A stretch of DNA of 64,000 nucleotides from Rhizobium jaguaris (GTDB lineage Bacteria; Pseudomonadota; Alphaproteobacteria; Rhizobiales; Rhizobiaceae): the NCBI RefSeq assembly GCF_003627755.1, contig NZ_CP032695.1:1984001-2048000 (forward strand), read 5' to 3'. The number at the start of each line of letters is the position of its first letter. Within the stretch, counting starts at the first letter, position 1. A program made the translations under genes and the position numbers. This document shows, piece by piece, positions 17,107 through 26,048 of this stretch. The notes beneath the pieces are model-generated. The model was not told where the DNA came from. It was given only the letters and a program-made list of their open reading frames with translations, and did not search any database.

Positions 17107-17784
17107 TCACGCCCCGCGCCTGCTCGCCAGAAGGTCGAGGGTCGGCAGAAGTTCCGAAGGATCCGGCCGTTTGGTGTAGTCCGGATTGATTTCTGAATAG
17201 GCGATAACACTGTCGCGATCGATGATGTAACGGGCGGGCATTGGAAGGGTCCATGCGTTATTGCCGTTGAACGCCTCAAGGTCGGCCCCAAGGCTCTTAT
17301 GAACGCCTATCATCTCTTCGGAGAGCTTCCAGCGAAGGCCGAACTTCGCTGCCAGTTCACCGCCGTCATCGCGCAGCATGGGGAAAGTCAAATTGTGCTG
17401 ACGGATCGACTTGCGGCTATTGGGAGCGGTCTGCGGAGAAATGGCGACAAGACTGGCGCCACGGGCGACAATCTCGGGCAGCGCCTCCTGCAAGGCCGCA
17501 AGTTCCAGGTTGCAATAGGGGCACCATGCGCCTCGGTAGAAGGTCAGCACCGCGGGACCCTTGGCAAGTAAGTCCGAGAGGCTGACCAATGTGCCGTCGG
17601 AGCCTTCCAGCGTAAGGTCGGGGGCAACGTCGCCGGCGCGCAGAGCTCGTTCTGCCTGACCCGTTGCAACCAACGCTGTTGTCGACCGATGGAAAGCGTC
17701 GATAATGGTCCGGGGAATGTTGTAGGGGGGATTTCCGGACTCGAAATCCCTTTTGAAAGCGTCGAGGCGATCTTGAAGCAACAT
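17107..17784 (-). CDS. Peroxiredoxin-like protein (AhpC/TSA family)
   Basis: Thioredoxin-fold peroxiredoxin of 225 residues beginning at MLLQDRLDAF; a longer frame reaching into the neighbouring LysR gene is ignored. An N-terminal helical extension of about 50 residues precedes GDVAPDLTLEGSDG. The active site is FYRGAWCPYC, with Cys88 as peroxidatic candidate and Cys91 close by, so an atypical intramolecular or thioredoxin-like mechanism is possible. It should detoxify peroxides in the cytosol. It is transcribed divergently from a LysR gene across a 115-base promoter with a LysR-type palindrome. Confidence 0.88.
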   Translation of the reverse strand: MLLQDRLDAFKRDFESGNPPYNIPRTIIDAFHRSTTALVATGQAERALRAGDVAPDLTLEGSDGTLVSLSDLLAKGPAVLTFYRGAWCPYCNLELAALQEALPEIVARGASLVAISPQTAPNSRKSIRQHNLTFPMLRDDGGELAAKFGLRWKLSEEMIGVHKSLGADLEAFNGNNAWTLPMPARYIIDRDSVIAYSEINPDYTKRPDPSELLPTLDLLASRRGA

Positions 17785-17861
17785 GGCGGTGCTCCTTGGC
17801 TTGCCGATCAGCCCTATACCGACCGCACATCCAAAAGATGCCCTATTCACGAAAAAGCGGG

Positions 17862-17880
17862 TATCCGTCGATATCGGATA
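17862..17880. promoter_or_regulatory. LysR-type box in divergent promoter
   Basis: TATCCGTCGATATCGGATA has perfect 6-bp inverted arms (TATCCG and CGGATA) around 7 bases and contains the T-N11-A pattern. It lies 19 bases before the LysR ATG and 78 bases before the peroxiredoxin start, the usual place for a LysR site serving both genes. Confidence 0.6.
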
Positions 17881-17899
17881 TGATCTATACGTTTGACAT

Positions 17900-18802
17900 A
17901 TGAGTGATCGACTCCAGCAATTGACCTTGTTCGTGCGCGCTATCGAAGCGGGCAGCTTTTCCAAGGCTGCGCGGGAGTTTGGTCTGTCCCAGCCGTCCGT
18001 GTCGCGCAACATCGCGGAACTGGAGGAACGGATTGGCGTCAAGCTTTTGCTGCGAACCACGCGCAAGCTGATGCCTACGGATGCCGGCCGTGTTTTTTTT
18101 AATCAGGCAAGGGAGATCCTTAGCGGGCTCGATGAGGCCGAGAGCGCTGCGCGAGGAGCGGACAGTCTCTCGGGCGTCCTGCGCCTTGCCTTGCCGGTCG
18201 CCTTCGGCACGCGGGAAATCGCGCCCCTGCTCCGTCCATTCCTTGACCGACATCCGGCACTCACGATCGATATGCTGATGGCGGATCGCTTTGAGGATCT
18301 CGTTGCCGAAGGCGTCGATATGGCGTTACGCCTCGGCCGGCAGCCGGATTCGAGCTTCGTCGCGCGGCGGCTGGCCAGCGCGCGGCGCCTTATTGTTGGC
18401 TCGCCCGACTATCTTGCTCGCCGGGGCACGCCGGCCACGCCCGCAGAACTCGCCCAACATGATTGCCTGAGAGGACCGTCCGACCCCGGCCCAGAAGGCT
18501 GGTCCTTCAAGCATGGCGACACTGTGACTTCTATCGCCGTCAGCGGGCGAATACGGGTCAGTTCTGCCAGCGGCCTGATTGCCTGCGCGGTCGAAGGCCT
18601 GGGACTAGCCCTCGTTTCAGTATGGATGTGCCGTACCGAACTAACCGCAGGAAGTCTCGTGCCTTCTCAGCGACTACACTTTGAATCCTGTCGATGCCTA
18701 TGCGGTATTTCCGGGCGGTCGTCAGCCGTCCCACAAGGCGCGCGCGCTTACCGAGTATTTGGCAAACACGCTGCGATCCGAGCTTTAGTGCTCCATCATT
18801 GA
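17900..18802 (+). CDS. LysR-family regulator, C terminus apparently frameshifted
   Basis: LysR-type regulator, CrgA/AaeR-like. The N-terminal HTH (LTLFVRAIEAGSFSKAAREFGLSQPSVSRNIAELEERIG) and most of the effector domain are intact up to about residue 254 (TAGSLVP). After that the frame gives an atypical cysteine-rich tail. One base over, from 18666 to the TAG at 18786-18788, the DNA encodes the expected ending (LSDYTLNPVDAYAVFPGG, then PSHKARALTEYLANTLRSEL). So an indel near 18662-18666 has replaced the last 40 or so residues, either as a real mutation or as a sequencing error. It is divergent from the peroxiredoxin gene, its likely target. Confidence 0.85.
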   Translation: MSDRLQQLTLFVRAIEAGSFSKAAREFGLSQPSVSRNIAELEERIGVKLLLRTTRKLMPTDAGRVFFNQAREILSGLDEAESAARGADSLSGVLRLALPVAFGTREIAPLLRPFLDRHPALTIDMLMADRFEDLVAEGVDMALRLGRQPDSSFVARRLASARRLIVGSPDYLARRGTPATPAELAQHDCLRGPSDPGPEGWSFKHGDTVTSIAVSGRIRVSSASGLIACAVEGLGLALVSVWMCRTELTAGSLVPSQRLHFESCRCLCGISGRSSAVPQGARAYRVFGKHAAIRALVLHH

Positions 18803-19953
18803 TCGACGACGGAGCCGTCGACGTGAAGACGGGTATGCATCTTTCGGGGGCGATACGGATATTTTGTTGCCGCGTCCGGCCGCAGAGTGATGCCGATTCC
18901 GGGCTCGTCGCTGATCGTCAGAAAGCCCTCGCCGTCATGTTGCGAGGCGCCGGCGAGGAAACTGTCGGTGTCCGGGCGCTTGTCCGTGACGTCCCAGGTG
19001 TCGTTCGGGAACTCCTGCAGCACGAAGTTCGGCGCCGTCGCCGCAATCTGGAGACACGCCGCCGTCGACACCGCGCTCAACGGATTGTGCGGCACGACAC
19101 CGACATGCGACGCCTCGGCAAGGGCAGCGATCTTGCGGGCGCCGGAAATGCCGCCGACGATGCAGATATCGGGGCGGACCATCTGCACGGCATTGCGCGC
19201 CAGAAGCATCTGGAACTCCCACAGCGATGTCATGCGCTCGCCGGTCGCGATCGGAATGCCGATCTTGTCGGCGACATAGGCCATCTCATCGAGATTATCG
19301 GGCGTGACCGGATCTTCCATGAACAGCGGCAGGAACTCCTCAATCCCCCTGCCAAGCTGCACGGCTTCGAAAGGTGCCATCCGCCGGTGGATCTCAATGC
19401 AGAGATCCATGTCGCGTCCGGCAATCTTGCGATATTCGCGAACCGTATCGATGGCGTCGCCGATCTTCTGCGCATGCGTCTGGAAAAAGGGCACTTCGCG
19501 GCGGGAATCGAGAAAGGGGGTGAGGTGACCGACGGCGGTAAAACCCATTTTTTTGGCATTCTCGATACCGGTGAAAAGCTCTTCCTTGGTCTCGCCGAAG
19601 ACATGATAATAGGCGCGTGCCTTGTCTCGCACCTTGCCGCCGAGAAGGGCATGTACGGGCGCCTCGTAATGCTTTCCGGCGATGTCCCAAAGCGCGATAT
19701 CGATAGCGCTGATCGCGGCCATGATCGCCGAGCCGCGGAAATGCGCCCAGCGATACATGTATTGCCAGTGATGTTCGATGCGCAGCGGGTCCTCACCCAG
19801 AAGGTAGTCCTTGAATCGTGTCACCGCGCCGGCCGTTGCCTCATGAAACCCCCAGGCGCCGCCCTCGCCCAGACCGACCAGTCCGTTGTCCGTGCGGATC
19901 TCGACGAAGAAATATTTGTCGATAAAAATGCTTTCAATGCTTTCAATGCGCAT
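18796..19953 (-). CDS. Enolase-superfamily sugar-acid dehydratase (D-galactonate/mannonate dehydratase-like)
   Basis: Mandelate racemase/muconate lactonizing enzyme family, 385 residues from the ATG at 19953, which has an AAAGGA ribosome binding site (a TTG two codons earlier is less likely). Metal and catalytic residues are visible: Glu and His in CIEIHRRM, Glu in FMEDPVTP, Glu in ATGERM, and the C-terminal His in VPHNPLS. The E-x-H plus PHNPL pattern matches the galactonate/mannonate dehydratase branch, which removes water from aldonic acids. It lies downstream of an Fbp-type ABC importer on the same strand, so that importer probably brings in its substrate. Confidence 0.88.
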   Translation of the reverse strand: MRIESIESIFIDKYFFVEIRTDNGLVGLGEGGAWGFHEATAGAVTRFKDYLLGEDPLRIEHHWQYMYRWAHFRGSAIMAAISAIDIALWDIAGKHYEAPVHALLGGKVRDKARAYYHVFGETKEELFTGIENAKKMGFTAVGHLTPFLDSRREVPFFQTHAQKIGDAIDTVREYRKIAGRDMDLCIEIHRRMAPFEAVQLGRGIEEFLPLFMEDPVTPDNLDEMAYVADKIGIPIATGERMTSLWEFQMLLARNAVQMVRPDICIVGGISGARKIAALAEASHVGVVPHNPLSAVSTAACLQIAATAPNFVLQEFPNDTWDVTDKRPDTDSFLAGASQHDGEGFLTISDEPGIGITLRPDAATKYPYRPRKMHTRLHVDGSVVDQ

Positions 19954-19995
19954 GTTCAAATCCTTTCGTGCCGTTTCGTCCGCAGGGCATGCGGG

Positions 19996-21081
19996 TCACA
20001 ATTCCGGGATGATGATGACGTCGTCGGGTTCGATCCGGATCCGGATGGTGTCGCCGATGGCCGGAGGCCGGCGCGCTGGCAGTTCGGCACGCAGCGTCAC
20101 TTCGCCCAGCCGCAAACTGCAGGTGACGAGCGGGCCGAGGAAACCGAGGGAGTCGACCCGCGCATCGAAGCAATTCGCGCCAGCCTCGTCGCCAGGGATG
20201 CGGCTGATGCTCTCGGCGCGGATACAGGCGAGAACCGGGCCTGAGGCGCGGACGTCTTGCCCGCGCGAAAAATGCCCTTCCACGGTCACGCCGCCGGGGA
20301 GCACTACCTGCGCCGAGCGATCGCCGGCGGAGCGAATGACTGCGGCTTCAACGATGTTGGCGTTGCCGATGAATTCGGCGGCGAAGCGGCTAGCCGGCCG
20401 CTCGTAGAGGTCGCGCGGCGTGCCCGACTGCATGATCCGCCCGTCCTTCATCAGGATGATGCGATCACTCATCAGCATCGCTTCGGACTGATCGTGGGTC
20501 ACGTAAAGCGACGTCTGGCCCAGCCGGCGCTGCAGTTCCACCAATTCGAAGCGCATCCGGTCGCGCAGGCCAGCATCGAGATTGCTCAGCGGCTCATCGA
20601 ACAACAGCAGCCGCGGCGAGGTGACGACGGCGCGGGCAAGCGCCACACGCTGCTGCTGCCCGCCGCTCAGCTCCGTTCCATAGCGGCCGGCAAAGCCATC
20701 GAGGCCGACGATCTTGAGTGCCTCGCCGACTTTCCTGGCGATATCGGCCGCGGGCTCGCGACGGATGCGCAGCCCATAGGCGACGTTCTCGAAGACCGAC
20801 ATGTGCGGCCAGACAGCATAGGACTGGAAGACCATGTTGATGCCGCGCTTGTCGGGCGGCACATCGCGGCCATCCGCCGCCATGATCGCTTCGCCCAAGC
20901 GGATGGTTCCGCCTGAAGAACCTTCGAGACCGGCAATACATCGCAACGTTGTCGTCTTGCCGCAACCACTCGGTCCAAGCAACGAAACGAATTCACCGTC
21001 CTCGACCGTGAAGGAGATATCGCGGACGGCGATTACGGCGCCATACGCCACAACAAGATCCTCGACCTTCAGCCTAGCCAT
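19996..21081 (-). CDS. ABC transporter ATP-binding protein (FbpC/PotA type)
   Basis: ATPase of 361 residues. Walker A is GPSGCGKTT, the Q loop follows INMVFQSYAVWP, the signature is LSGGQQQRVALARA, Walker B is LLLFDEPLSNLD, and the switch histidine is in YVTHDQSEA. A C-terminal TOBE-like regulatory domain spans about residues 240-361. This layout is used for iron, putrescine, thiamine and sugar-acid or phosphonate importers. Together with the fused permease and the binding protein upstream it forms one complete importer. Confidence 0.93.
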   Translation of the reverse strand: MARLKVEDLVVAYGAVIAVRDISFTVEDGEFVSLLGPSGCGKTTTLRCIAGLEGSSGGTIRLGEAIMAADGRDVPPDKRGINMVFQSYAVWPHMSVFENVAYGLRIRREPAADIARKVGEALKIVGLDGFAGRYGTELSGGQQQRVALARAVVTSPRLLLFDEPLSNLDAGLRDRMRFELVELQRRLGQTSLYVTHDQSEAMLMSDRIILMKDGRIMQSGTPRDLYERPASRFAAEFIGNANIVEAAVIRSAGDRSAQVVLPGGVTVEGHFSRGQDVRASGPVLACIRAESISRIPGDEAGANCFDARVDSLGFLGPLVTCSLRLGEVTLRAELPARRPPAIGDTIRIRIEPDDVIIIPEL

Positions 21082-21094
21082 GAGACTTCCTCCG

Positions 21095-22828
21095 TTAGGT
21101 GGCCTGCGACAGCTTCACGCGCAACACGAAACGCCCAACGAAAATGCCGGCGCCAAGGATCGCGGTTTGCAGGAGGCCGATGATGGTAGCGTTCTGGACA
21201 TTGCCGAATTCGAGGTAGTCCCAGGACATGACCGACAGCACCTTATTGCTCGGTGATGCCAGGAGAATCGCAGCGCTGATCTCGCGGATCGAGAAAATGA
21301 AGACCAGGATCCAGGCCGACAGCACGCCCGGCTTGATCAGCGCGAAGGTGATCTTGCGTGCCGTATGCCAATGCGAACCGCCGCAGACGGAGGACGCTTC
21401 TTCCAGCGACTTGTCGATCTGGATCATCGACGTGTCGATCATCCGGTAGGCGAAGGGGATGTACGAGGCGACGAAGGCAATGACGAGGATCCAGATCGTG
21501 CCGTAGGCCGGCGTCATCAGATAAGTCCAGAAGATGCCGGTGCCGAAGACGATGCCCGGCACCGCGATCGGGAACATCGCGATATAATCGAGAATGTCGC
21601 CACCCCTCACCCGAAGGCGGCGGACCGCATAGGCAAGGACGATGCCAAGCGCGACGCAAAACGTGGGAGAAAGAATGCCGACCAGCAGCGTGTTCAAAAC
21701 CGACTGTTGAACCGAAACCGATCCGAGAACCGCCGCGAAATTGGCAAGCGTGAAATGAGCATCGAGGATCGACGACGAGGTAAAGCGAGTGAATGCAACA
21801 TAGAGCAGCGCCAGATAAGGCAGGATGATCGCGAGTACCACGTAGGCCAGGATGAAGAGCAAAGCCGCGAACCGCCAGCCGCGAAGCCGCACGAGCCGGG
21901 CGCGGTATCCTCTCGCCGTCACCGTGACGAAACGCGTCGCAACCCGTGAGGCAAAACGATAAAAAGCCACGCCGATCAGCGATATCCAGAAAATCAGCGT
22001 TCCAATCGCTGCCGCTCGCGAATAGTCGAGCGGAAAAGTGGCGACGGCACGATAGATATCGACGGCGAGGAACGGCATTGCCTGCGTACCGCCGAGAGCG
22101 GCCGGAATGGAAAAGGTGCCGCAGGTCAGGACGAAAACGAAGAAGAAGGCCGAGATGATGGCCGGACGCACGATCGGAAGCGTGATCTTATAAGCCGTCG
22201 TAAACGCGCCGGCGCCGTTCAGATAGGATGCCTCCTCCATCGAGGGGTCCATGCCCTTCAGCGCTGACGATACAGTCATATAGGCATAGGGCACATTGTA
22301 GAGGGCCATGATCAGGATGACGCCCGTGGCACTGACGACATTGATTATGGCGCCCTGGATACCGAGGAGGTCGCGAGCTATCACGTTGATCAAGCCCGCA
22401 TTCGGCGAGGCCAGGATCAGCCAGGCGAGTGCGCCGACGAAAGGCGAGAGATAGAGCGGCGCAATCACGCACTGCTCCATGAAACCACGCGCCCGGATGT
22501 CTGTCCGCGACAACAGCCAGGCTAGCGCGATCCCGACAAGGCAGGCGATCAGCGAAACGAGAAGCGACGCGCCGATGGTGACGGAAAGCGTCTTGAGATA
22601 TGGCAGCGTCGTATAGACGGTCTGCAGGCTTCTCAGGGAAAACTGAGCACGGGGGTCGACGAAGGTTCCCGTCCGCATCGCGCCGAGAAACATCAACAGG
22701 ATCGGCAGCAGCACCAATACCGTCAGCAAAGTGCCGAGCGCGAGCGGTAATGCCAGCCCACGCCGGCGCCGCAGGCCCTCGGCTCGACCGGCCGGGATGG
22801 CCTGCGTTTGTGTTTGCGTTATCGACAC
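21095..22828 (-). CDS. ABC transporter permease, two permease halves fused (FbpB type)
   Basis: Membrane subunit of 577 residues containing two BPD-transp-1 permease units in one chain, about 12 helices. The EAA-type loops that contact the ATPase are seen twice: MEEASYLNGAGAFTTAYKITLPIVRP in the first half and LEEASSVCGGSHWHTARKITFALIKP in the second. Such fusions are typical of FbpB and CysTW-like iron or organic-anion importers. The start is GTG with GAGGTGG before it. Confidence 0.92.
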   Translation of the reverse strand: MSITQTQTQAIPAGRAEGLRRRRGLALPLALGTLLTVLVLLPILLMFLGAMRTGTFVDPRAQFSLRSLQTVYTTLPYLKTLSVTIGASLLVSLIACLVGIALAWLLSRTDIRARGFMEQCVIAPLYLSPFVGALAWLILASPNAGLINVIARDLLGIQGAIINVVSATGVILIMALYNVPYAYMTVSSALKGMDPSMEEASYLNGAGAFTTAYKITLPIVRPAIISAFFFVFVLTCGTFSIPAALGGTQAMPFLAVDIYRAVATFPLDYSRAAAIGTLIFWISLIGVAFYRFASRVATRFVTVTARGYRARLVRLRGWRFAALLFILAYVVLAIILPYLALLYVAFTRFTSSSILDAHFTLANFAAVLGSVSVQQSVLNTLLVGILSPTFCVALGIVLAYAVRRLRVRGGDILDYIAMFPIAVPGIVFGTGIFWTYLMTPAYGTIWILVIAFVASYIPFAYRMIDTSMIQIDKSLEEASSVCGGSHWHTARKITFALIKPGVLSAWILVFIFSIREISAAILLASPSNKVLSVMSWDYLEFGNVQNATIIGLLQTAILGAGIFVGRFVLRVKLSQAT

Positions 22829-22837
22829 GTCGCCACC

Positions 22838-23974
22838 TCACCGTCCGAAAATCTGGTTCCATTCGGCGATGATGGGTTTGCCCGGATCGACGTAGCCAGG
22901 ATCGTTCAGATAATCGAGGTAAAGGTCCGTGGGATCGGCATACCAATCCTCCTTGTACCAGTCGCCCTTGTTCGCCTTGCGGCCGTCGACGGTATCTTCG
23001 CGCGCGGAGGCAACGCCTGAGAGCTTGAACCACTCGGCCTGGCCCTCGGAGCTTGCGGCCCAATCCTGAAAGAGTTTTGCCGCATTGGAATGCGACGCAT
23101 GGGCGGAAATCGCCTGCACGGTGAGATTGGCAGGCGTCGGCGAAGGAAATACCCAGCGGATCGGCGCGCCCTTGAGATAGAGATTGCCCATATCGCTCTG
23201 CGACGCCTGATCGACAATCGCATGTTCGCCGGCACCGACCCGGTCATACATCGGCGATTTGCTTTCATAAATCTGCGGTTTCAGGGCAGCGATCTTGGCC
23301 TCGTAAGCGGGACCGAACTGGTCTCGCTTGCCGCCCAGAAACATATAGACGAAGGAATAGCTGCTGCCGCCGGATGCCGGCGTCGAGGTGGCCATACGAC
23401 CGGTCCAACGCGGATCTGTCAGCGCCTGCCAGCCGCCTTCGCGGATCAATTTATCCTCCTCCGGCGTGACCTTTTGGGAGTTCCAGGCGATCCCCATCGC
23501 GTTGACGAAGATCGTGTACCAGATGCCCTCCTTTTTCATCGACGGACGAATGCCTGCGCCCGAGGGAGGCGTATATTCGCCGATCAACCCCTCATCATGT
23601 GCGGATTCGATGAGCACCGTATCAGTGATCTGAATGACATCGGCGATGTGCTGACCGACACGTTCCTCCGTCAGCCACCGGTCGAAAAGCGGGTAGCTGG
23701 GGCCGCGGACATTCTGCGTGCTGATACCGTATTTCTTGGTGAAGGCCGACGTCCAGGTCGCGGTTATGTCGATCGCAGTCGTATGATAATAGGTCAGCGT
23801 TCCCTCGGCCTTGGCGGCGGCGATCAGATCGGCGTCCGGAGCTGCCTCGGCCAGAGCGCGGCCCGAAAAGGGCATCGCGGCGGCAGCGGCTCCCATTGCA
23901 CCCAGTTGAAGCAAATGTCGCCGGGAAATCTCCCGACGGAATCCGGGCACGCCGCCGCTATCATCGGTCGTCAT
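22838..23974 (-). CDS. Extracellular solute-binding protein (FbpA/AfuA type), Tat signal
   Basis: Periplasmic binding protein of 378 residues, type II fold of the iron/2-aminoethylphosphonate/sugar-acid group. The N terminus carries a twin-arginine signal (EISRRHLLQLGAMGAAAAAMPF). The mature protein starts near LAEAAPDADLIAAAKAEGTLTYYHTT, the usual AAKKEGxLxxY opening of this family. I prefer the ATG at 23974 over those at 23980 and 24013 because GGGAGGA then sits at normal spacing. It captures the substrate for the two following ABC genes. The two tyrosines that bind iron in FbpA are not evident, so an organic ligand is more likely. Confidence 0.88.
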   Translation of the reverse strand: MTTDDSGGVPGFRREISRRHLLQLGAMGAAAAAMPFSGRALAEAAPDADLIAAAKAEGTLTYYHTTAIDITATWTSAFTKKYGISTQNVRGPSYPLFDRWLTEERVGQHIADVIQITDTVLIESAHDEGLIGEYTPPSGAGIRPSMKKEGIWYTIFVNAMGIAWNSQKVTPEEDKLIREGGWQALTDPRWTGRMATSTPASGGSSYSFVYMFLGGKRDQFGPAYEAKIAALKPQIYESKSPMYDRVGAGEHAIVDQASQSDMGNLYLKGAPIRWVFPSPTPANLTVQAISAHASHSNAAKLFQDWAASSEGQAEWFKLSGVASAREDTVDGRKANKGDWYKEDWYADPTDLYLDYLNDPGYVDPGKPIIAEWNQIFGR

Positions 23975-24024
23975 TCGCATTCCTCCCTGACAAGACGACA
24001 GGCTCCTCCCCATCGCCGCTTGCT

Positions 24025-24090
24025 ATCCTATATTTGCGCAAATATAGGATGAGTCAACGCTTGATCGGAAGATTTGCGCAAATATAGGAT
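24025..24090. promoter_or_regulatory. GntR operators: 26-bp perfect palindrome and a second copy
   Basis: 24025-24050 is a perfect 26-bp palindrome with arms ATCCTATATTTGC and GCAAATATAGGAT. The sequence ATTTGCGCAAATATAGGAT repeats at 24072-24090 with only the right arm complete. The pair lies between the solute-binding-protein gene and the divergent gntR, 47 bases apart centre to centre, so the GntR protein probably represses both directions. Confidence 0.8.
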
Positions 24091-24151
24091 TTGATGCAAA
24101 AGCCCGGCTATTCGGCTATGATCCGCTCCAGAGCAACGAAAGGACCGATTG

Positions 24152-24907
24152 ATGAGGGTGAGTTCCAAGAGTCTGGCCAGCGTCCCCCCGCTCAATGAAC
24201 CGGTTTATCTGCGTGTCAAACGAGCGATCGTGGCCGATCTGGTCTCAGGAGAGTTCTTGCCCGGCATGCACCTGACCATCGACACGCTGACGACGCGTTA
24301 CGGCGTCAGTCATATGCCGATCCGGGAAGCACTGCGGCAGTTGGAGGGTGAAGGTATCCTGATCTCGCTCGCCCATCGTGGCTTCAAGATCGAATCCGTG
24401 ACCGAGGACTATATCCGCAACATCTACGACATCCGTGTCGGCATCGAATCCCTGCTTGCCCATCGGGCAGCGGAGCTCGCGACCGATGAGGACATTCGCG
24501 ATATCAGACAGTTGCATGAGACCCTGTCCGCCTTGATCCGCAGCGGCGGCGGCGTGCCCGCCGCGCTCGAGAACGTCAAATTCCACAAGCGGATCTATGC
24601 TATCGCCCGCAATCCGGAGGCCGAGCTCATTCTGGAAGGACGGACCCGCGTTGTCCGCAGCGTCGGCGATGGCTTCGGCGGCTATACGCCGGATGTTTTC
24701 GAAACCGTCATCGCCGAGCACGAAAAAATGGTTGTGGCCCTCGAGCGAAAAGACCCGAAAGCCGCCGGCGACGCCGTCTTCGATCATGTCACCGCGGCGC
24801 GCGACCGCCTCTTGGCAAAGATGGCAGAGACCCACAGGTTCACATCCGATGCCGCGCCGCAAACTGGAACGCAGCCATCCCAAGGCATTCCTGACCAGAC
24901 CCTTTGA
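24152..24907 (+). CDS. GntR-family regulator (FadR/FCD type)
   Basis: 251-residue regulator from the ATG at 24152. The N-terminal winged helix includes LTIDTLTTRYGVSHMPIREALRQLEGEGILISLAHRGFKI, and the FCD domain begins NIYDIRVGIESLLAHRAAELA with histidines in VKFHKRIYAIA and the DAVFDHVTAAR helix that can hold a metal. It is divergent from the ABC importer and sits directly before a mandelate racemase-type enzyme, so it should control uptake and breakdown of the same sugar or amino-acid-derived acid through the palindromes upstream. Confidence 0.9.
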   Translation: MRVSSKSLASVPPLNEPVYLRVKRAIVADLVSGEFLPGMHLTIDTLTTRYGVSHMPIREALRQLEGEGILISLAHRGFKIESVTEDYIRNIYDIRVGIESLLAHRAAELATDEDIRDIRQLHETLSALIRSGGGVPAALENVKFHKRIYAIARNPEAELILEGRTRVVRSVGDGFGGYTPDVFETVIAEHEKMVVALERKDPKAAGDAVFDHVTAARDRLLAKMAETHRFTSDAAPQTGTQPSQGIPDQTL

Positions 24908-24924
24908 CGATTGGTAAGAATATC

Positions 24925-26013
24925 ATGACCATCCAGTCCGCACGCGTCACCGCCTATGCTACGCCGTATGACGAACCGATCACCAACGGGCTTTATACCT
25001 ACACCCATACGCAAATCGTGATTGTTGAGCTGGAGACGAAGTCCGGGGTCGTCGGCCTCGGATGGACGCATGGCGGCAAGATCGTCTACGAGGCGCTTCG
25101 CGAAATTGCGCAGCTCGTCGTCGGCCAGCCGCTCAACACCGAGCGGATCTGGAAACTCATCTACCAGCCGAAGCTGTTCGGCCGCCGCGGCCTTGAAACC
25201 CGCGCCCAGAGCGCCGTCGACATCGCGGTCTGGGACGCGATCGGCAAGGAATGCGGCCGATCCGTCCACCAGATGCTGGGCGGCTATCGCGATACGGTGC
25301 CCGCCTATGTCGCGGGTGGCTATTACGGCAAGGGCAAGGGTCTCGACGGCTTGCAGAAGGAAGTTTCCGACAAGGCGGCAAAGGGCGCCAAAGCAATCAA
25401 GATGAAGATCGGCGCCGTGCCGCTGGCTGATGATTTCGCCCGTGTCGATGCCGTCATCGAAGCAGTCGGCCCCGGAGTCTCGGTCCTGACCGACGCGAAC
25501 AATGCCTATAATCGCCTGGACGCCCTGAAGATGGCGCGCTTTCTCGAAGAACGCGGCTGTTTCTGGTTCGAAGAGCCGCTTTCGCCGGAGGACAATGCCG
25601 GCGCTGCCGCCCTGGTCCGCCGGACGGATATCCCGATCGCGCTTGGCGAAAACGAATATACGATCACCGGTTTCCGCGATCTGATCACCGCAGGCGCCGC
25701 AGATGTGCTCAACGCCGACGCGCAGATTCTCGGCGGCATCACCGAATGGCAAAAATGCGCCCATTATGCCGACGCCAACCATGTCCCGGTCGCGCCGCAC
25801 GGTGACCAGGAAATTCACGTCCATCTCGTTGCCGCCGTACCGAACGGGCTGATCGTCGAATATTACGACAACAGCCTCAATCGCCTGAAGGACGCGATGT
25901 TCCACCAGCAACTCGAGGTGAATGCAGATGGCTCCATCAGCGCTCCGGCACGCCCCGGTCTCGGTTTCGACCTCAACCACATCGCATTGGAGAAATTCAA
26001 GGTCGAGGGTTGA
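24925..26013 (+). CDS. Mandelate racemase/muconate lactonizing enzyme family protein
   Basis: Second enolase-superfamily enzyme of the cluster, 362 residues from MTIQSARV; an in-frame TTG seven codons upstream overlaps the previous gene and is less likely. The KxK pair of the mandelate racemase subgroup is present (AIKMKIG), followed by metal ligands Asp in LTDANNAY, Glu in WFEEPLSPED and Glu in LGENEY, and the catalytic His in APHGDQEIHVH. This set supports proton abstraction on either face of a carboxylate substrate (racemase or dehydratase). It follows gntR by 17 bases and probably shares its operon. Confidence 0.9.
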   Translation: MTIQSARVTAYATPYDEPITNGLYTYTHTQIVIVELETKSGVVGLGWTHGGKIVYEALREIAQLVVGQPLNTERIWKLIYQPKLFGRRGLETRAQSAVDIAVWDAIGKECGRSVHQMLGGYRDTVPAYVAGGYYGKGKGLDGLQKEVSDKAAKGAKAIKMKIGAVPLADDFARVDAVIEAVGPGVSVLTDANNAYNRLDALKMARFLEERGCFWFEEPLSPEDNAGAAALVRRTDIPIALGENEYTITGFRDLITAGAADVLNADAQILGGITEWQKCAHYADANHVPVAPHGDQEIHVHLVAAVPNGLIVEYYDNSLNRLKDAMFHQQLEVNADGSISAPARPGLGFDLNHIALEKFKVEG

Positions 26014-26048
26014 GGTACCAATTTGCCAATGAAGGTGCAGTGGGGATC

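Noticed and set aside
18694..20244. A 516-codon plus-strand frame opposite the enolase-family gene
   Set aside because: Antisense; only the first part overlaps the shifted LysR tail by chance.
21095..24013. Classic ferric iron uptake (FbpABC)
   Set aside because: The binding protein shows no evident iron tyrosine pair and the neighbours are sugar-acid enzymes, so an organic ligand is likelier.
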